A DNA stretch of 8,002 nucleotides, from assembly GCA_947461495.1 (NCBI GenBank), contig CANHLV010000067.1, forward strand, positions 1 to 8,002. The letters run 5' to 3'. Below the pieces are notes generated by a model that was not told where the DNA came from, ran no database searches, and was given only the letters and a program-made list of their open reading frames with translations. Each line of letters starts with the position of its first letter. Position 1 is the first letter of the stretch. This stretch comes from Chitinophagaceae bacterium. Lineage in GTDB: Bacteria > Bacteroidota > Bacteroidia > Chitinophagales > Chitinophagaceae. A program made the translations under genes and the position numbers. Of this stretch, positions 5,845-8,002 are shown in pieces.

Positions 5845-6894
5845 TTGAAAAAAATCTGGAAGAAAATAACCCATTGGGAAGCTTGGCCTTTCAATTTGCT
5901 GTACGCACCTATTGCGCCAATGTGGTTGTTTTATATTCTGAAATCAAGGTCGGTATGGTACTTTACTCCTAGTAATCCCAAACTTACTTTCGGAGGTATG
6001 GAAGGTGAACCCAAACGCGAAATGTATGATTTGTTGCCTACACATTTATTTCCAACAACGGTAAATATTCTTCCCGAAGTTCATTTTGACGAAGTACTCA
6101 ATCAAATTCGATTGCACAATCTTACTTATCCATTTGTAGTAAAACCTGAAATTGGAGGTCAAGGCATATTATTCAGAAAAATTGATAATGAAGCACAGCT
6201 GCGAAACTATCACCAACTTGCGCCGATTGAATATATCATGCAGGCTATGATTACGTATCCTATGGAAGTTAGTGTCTTTTATATTCGTCATCCCAAAGCC
6301 GCAAAAGGAAAAGTAACGGGCTTCTTACATAAGATTCCTTTGCATGTTGTGGGTGATGGAAAATCAACTTTAAAAGAACTCATTCAAGCTCATCCTAAAG
6401 CTTTAAAAAGATTGGAAGAGCATTTGACAAAACATAAAGAATCACTACAAACAATCATTCCTACAGGTGAAAAATATATTTTAAGCTATGCTGCAAATCA
6501 CAATCGTGGCGCACATTTTGTGGATTTAAAAGAATACATTGATGAAAAGTTAGTTTCGGAATTTGACAAGCTGAGTCACGAAATCAACGATTTTTTTTAC
6601 GGCCGTTATGATATCATGTGCACAAACGTGGAAGATTTAAAAAATGGCAAGAATTATTCTATTCTCGAGTACAATGGTTGTGGAGCCGAACCGAATCATT
6701 TTTACGATACCGGTTATACGCTGTTAGGTGCATATGCAGAAATTTTGGCGCATTGGAAAGACTTATACCAAATCAGCAGATATAACCGAAAGCAAGGAAT
6801 CGCGCCTTGGTCATTTATGAAAGGATACAAATTTTTGAAAAAAACAAAAGAGTTGTATAAAGTGATGAGGGAGGTGGATGGGAGAATGGGGTAG
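5845..6894 (+). CDS. ATP-grasp ligase-like protein of unknown substrate
   Basis: A 349-residue protein with an intact ATP-grasp fold, which joins a carboxylate to a nucleophile through an acyl-phosphate. Visible parts are the nucleotide-binding Lys100 (FVVKPE) and glycine loop GGQG (104-107), a hinge-like strand (YIMQAMITYPMEV), VVGDGKSTLKELI (168-180), which recalls the insert of cyanophycin-synthetase and GshF-type enzymes, and the metal-binding end with Asp256 and E275-x-N277 in SILEYNGCGAEPNHFYD. The N-terminus has a hydrophobic aromatic stretch (about 15-33) that may touch the membrane. Annotators often call relatives 'D-alanine-D-alanine ligase', but the sequence does not justify that substrate. 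I keep the TTG start: KKIWKKITHWEAWPFNLLY resembles the N-termini of relatives, and the next in-frame Met is at residue 26, inside the hydrophobic segment. The TAG stop is the first three bases of a 9-bp tandem repeat. No obvious partner gene adjoins it. Confidence 0.82.
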   Translation: MKKIWKKITHWEAWPFNLLYAPIAPMWLFYILKSRSVWYFTPSNPKLTFGGMEGEPKREMYDLLPTHLFPTTVNILPEVHFDEVLNQIRLHNLTYPFVVKPEIGGQGILFRKIDNEAQLRNYHQLAPIEYIMQAMITYPMEVSVFYIRHPKAAKGKVTGFLHKIPLHVVGDGKSTLKELIQAHPKALKRLEEHLTKHKESLQTIIPTGEKYILSYAANHNRGAHFVDLKEYIDEKLVSEFDKLSHEINDFFYGRYDIMCTNVEDLKNGKNYSILEYNGCGAEPNHFYDTGYTLLGAYAEILAHWKDLYQISRYNRKQGIAPWSFMKGYKFLKKTKELYKVMREVDGRMG

Positions 6895-6927
6895 GCTGGA
6901 TAGGCTGGATAGGCTGGATAGGCTGGA
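6892..6927 (+). repeat. Four perfect 9-bp tandem repeats beginning at the stop codon
   Basis: The unit TAGGCTGGA occurs four times without mismatch. Its first three bases are the stop codon of the ATP-grasp gene. It is followed by two copies of TACTAGATA (6928-6936 and 6942-6950) separated by CTGGA, leading into the first 51-bp repeat. Confidence 0.9.
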
Positions 6928-6939
6928 TACTAGATACTG

Positions 6940-6990
6940 GATACTAGATATGCTGACGAAGGTCTTTTGACCTCGTCATTATTTTCTCAG
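6940..6990 (+). repeat. 51-bp direct repeat with internal hairpin, copy 1
   Basis: This 51-bp segment recurs at 7001-7051 with a single T/C difference, a start-to-start distance of 61 bp. Inside it (6954-6978) TGACGAAGGTC, TTTT and GACCTCGTCA form a stem of ten pairs with one bulged A and a T4 loop. It lies behind the ATP-grasp gene and could work as a transcript end or protein-binding site; that is inference. Confidence 0.85.
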
Positions 6991-7000
6991 TAAGATGCTC

Positions 7001-7051
7001 GATACTAGATATGCTGACGAAGGTCTTTTGACCTCGTCATTATCTTCTCAG
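7001..7051 (+). repeat. 51-bp direct repeat with internal hairpin, copy 2
   Basis: The second copy matches 50 of 51 positions of the first. The hairpin is at 7015-7039 and is unchanged; the one substitution lies outside it, in the pyrimidine-rich tail. A 10-bp spacer (6991-7000) separates the copies. Confidence 0.85.
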
Positions 7052-7084
7052 CAATGTCTCCTGAAAGTGAGGTTGCGTAAAGGA

Positions 7085-7092
7085 TAGTTTTG
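7085..7092 (+). promoter_or_regulatory. Candidate promoter of the LysE-family gene, -7 element
   Basis: TAGTTTTG fits TAnnTTTG exactly and precedes the LysE ATG by 100 bp, so a transcript would start near 7100 with a leader of about 90 nt crossing the 9-bp array and the C5/G5 palindrome. I saw no well-spaced -33 box, so the call is tentative. Confidence 0.3.
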
Positions 7093-7136
7093 TTCAATAG
7101 GTTTAATAAGTTCAAAATGTTCAATAAGTTCAAATC
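7092..7136 (+). repeat. 9-bp microrepeat array, GTTCAAAAG family, copy 4 (five units)
   Basis: Five 9-mers: gttcaatag, gtttaataa, gttcaaaat, gttcaataa, gttcaaatc. This is the most regular of the four arrays and lies in the probable leader of the LysE-family gene. Confidence 0.8.
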
Positions 7137-7154
7137 ATACAACAGCTTCAACTT

Positions 7155-7177
7155 CCCCCTTTGGGGGATTGAGGGGG
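7155..7177 (+). repeat. C5/G5 palindromic element in front of the LysE start
   Basis: A C5 run (7155-7159) is followed by TTT, a G5 run (7163-7167), then ATTGA and a second G5 run (7173-7177). The C5 tract can pair with either G tract but not both. I recall similar C5/G5 elements as scattered intergenic repeats in Bacteroidota. The second G tract ends 15 bases before the LysE ATG, so folding could affect ribosome access. Confidence 0.65.
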
Positions 7178-7192
7178 CCGCCAAACGTCTTT

Positions 7193-7840
7193 ATGTCTAA
7201 ATTCATCAAAATATTCTCCTGGGGTTTGCTAATCAGTTTTCTGGGTTCTTTGCCACTCGGAACACTTAATGTGGCTGCTATGCAAATTGGCATTCAGGAG
7301 AGCATTGCCAATGCGCTTTACTTTTCATTGGGTTCTTTGTGTGTTGAAATGATCTATGTGCGCATTTCTCTGGTAGGAATTGATTGGGTAAGAAAGCAAG
7401 CTGTTTTGATGCGTGTGATGGAATGGATAACGCTGGCTATTATTTTGGCATTAGCCATTGGTAGTTTTATGGCCGCTATGAAAGAGGGTGGTGAAGCCAA
7501 AAATATCATGTTGAATAATAAAATGCACCGTTTTTTTCTGGGTGCCTTTATGAGCGCGATAAACCCTGTTCAAATTCCTTTTTGGTTTGGATGGAGCACA
7601 GTATTGTTCACTAAAAAAATCCTCGAACCGGTAAATTCACAATACAATTTTTATATCATCGGTATTGGTACCGGCACTTTAATGGGTAATGCAGTTTTTA
7701 TCTTCGGTGGCAAATACATGGTGAGTAAAATCGCTAACAGTGAACATTATTTGAATTGGGTGATAGGTTCGATTTTCGCAATAACGGCGTTAATTCAGTT
7801 GTGGAAGATGTTGAGGAAGAAGAAGGAAGCCGGTTTGTAA
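7193..7840 (+). CDS. LysE-family exporter
   Basis: A 215-residue integral membrane protein of the LysE/RhtB superfamily, whose members export amino acids and related small molecules. The substrate cannot be inferred. The N-terminal signature SLPLGTLNVAA (19-29) and the mid-protein INPVQIPFWFGW (123-134) are the family's conserved motifs. About six hydrophobic segments can be traced (roughly 8-30, 41-61, 76-95, 115-139, 154-174, 187-205), and the C-terminus is basic (RKKKEAGL). I chose the ATG at 7193 (MSKFIKIFSW). The frame is open back to a TTG at 7169, but those eight codons come from the C5/G5 palindromic repeat. No A-rich ribosome-binding stretch is evident before the ATG. The gene runs in the same direction as the ATP-grasp gene, 298 bp away across repeat-filled DNA with its own candidate promoter, so it is probably expressed separately. 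Confidence 0.88.
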   Translation: MSKFIKIFSWGLLISFLGSLPLGTLNVAAMQIGIQESIANALYFSLGSLCVEMIYVRISLVGIDWVRKQAVLMRVMEWITLAIILALAIGSFMAAMKEGGEAKNIMLNNKMHRFFLGAFMSAINPVQIPFWFGWSTVLFTKKILEPVNSQYNFYIIGIGTGTLMGNAVFIFGGKYMVSKIANSEHYLNWVIGSIFAITALIQLWKMLRKKKEAGL

Positions 7841-7876
7841 TTTGGCGTTTGGTCGCTGCGCTTGTTTGGCGTTTTT
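7841..7876 (+). repeat. 7-bp microrepeat array, GTTTGGY family, copy 4 (interrupted)
   Basis: It begins at the base after the TAA of the LysE-family gene, in sense orientation. TTTGGC and GTTTGGT are followed by a 10-base interruption, then GTTTGGC and GTTTTTTG. The closing T runs could assist transcript termination, but no clear stem precedes them. Confidence 0.75.
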
Positions 7877-7883
7877 TGTTTTT

Positions 7884-7927
7884 GCCACAAAGGCTCGAAG
7901 GCACAAAGTTTCACAAAGTTTTTTTAG
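7884..7927 (+). repeat. CACAAAG microrepeat
   Basis: Three CACAAAG motifs (7886, 7902 and 7912) with a related CGAAGG step between them, ending in a T-rich run. I recall similar CACAAAG-type strings from intergenic regions of Bacteroidota. I see no coding potential here. Confidence 0.55.
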
Positions 7928-7972
7928 TCGATCTTCAGAGGATTAACTTGATTGTTGTTCGATTTTCTCAAT

Positions 7973-7999
7973 CATTAAAAACCATTAAACCCTTAAACC
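7973..7999 (+). repeat. Short TTAAACC microrepeat at the window edge
   Basis: CATTAAAAAC, CATTAAAC and CCTTAAACC follow one another with a period of about nine bases. It may continue past the window. The stretch 7928-7972 before it holds nothing I can recognise. Confidence 0.4.
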
Positions 8000-8002
8000 A
8001 GC

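Noticed and set aside
5758..5874. N-terminal extension of the Fe-S protein to an ATG at 5874
   Set aside because: It would add 39 unrecognisable residues and overlap the start of the divergent ATP-grasp gene. The conserved protein begins at MHVPTMAEF (5757).
5845..6894. Assigning D-alanine-D-alanine ligase (ddl) to the ATP-grasp gene
   Set aside because: The ATP-grasp core is intact, but nothing seen in the substrate-binding regions identifies the substrate, and the N-terminus is unlike Ddl.
6940..7051. Possible CRISPR array
   Set aside because: There are only two copies, the repeat is too long (51 bp) and the spacer too short (10 bp). No cas genes are nearby.
7169..7192. LysE start at TTG 7169
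   Set aside because: The eight extra codons are read from the C5/G5 palindromic repeat, and the ATG at 7193 matches the N-terminus I know for the family.

Overview
The window looks like a chromosomal segment from a member of the Bacteroidota, probably a Chitinophagales/Sphingobacteriales-type lineage. The evidence is AT-rich DNA, start regions without clear Shine-Dalgarno sequences, several TAnnTTTG-type -7 elements, and a minus-strand gene order (miaB, sigma-54 activator, lptE, TPR-like protein, secG) that I recall as typical of this phylum. The assignment rests on protein and synteny recognition, not on a search.

Layout. Bases 1-4203 carry a minus-strand housekeeping block, transcribed right to left: miaB (tRNA methylthiolation), a Fis-type sigma-54 activator 6 bp behind it, lptE (LPS assembly at the outer membrane), a small protein with one TPR-like unit, and the first 26 codons of secG, cut by the window edge. 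Bases 4379-5757 hold two more minus-strand genes: a cysteine-rich CCG-domain Fe-S protein and, downstream of it, a small Bacteroidota protein often labelled 'ABC transporter ATPase' although it has no ATPase motifs. From 5845 onward the genes run on the plus strand: an ATP-grasp ligase-like protein that appears to start at TTG, then a LysE-family exporter.

The genes are ordinary. The unusual content is between them. Most longer intergenic gaps are filled with short-period degenerate repeats of a few families. These are a 7-bp GTTTGGY family, a 9-bp GTTCAAAAG family present as four separate arrays of exactly five units, a 9-bp TAGGCTGGA array, a 51-bp hairpin-bearing direct repeat in two copies, a C5/G5 palindrome, and CACAAAG and TTAAACC motifs. 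Several arrays begin at or just after a stop codon, and in two cases the stop codon lies inside the first repeat unit. I found no defence island, CRISPR array, transposase, tRNA or rRNA. The best candidate for something undescribed is this stop-codon-anchored microrepeat pattern, not a protein system.

The longest gene-free gap (6895-7192, 298 bp) is almost entirely repeats plus a candidate promoter. The gap 7841-8002 is repeats only.
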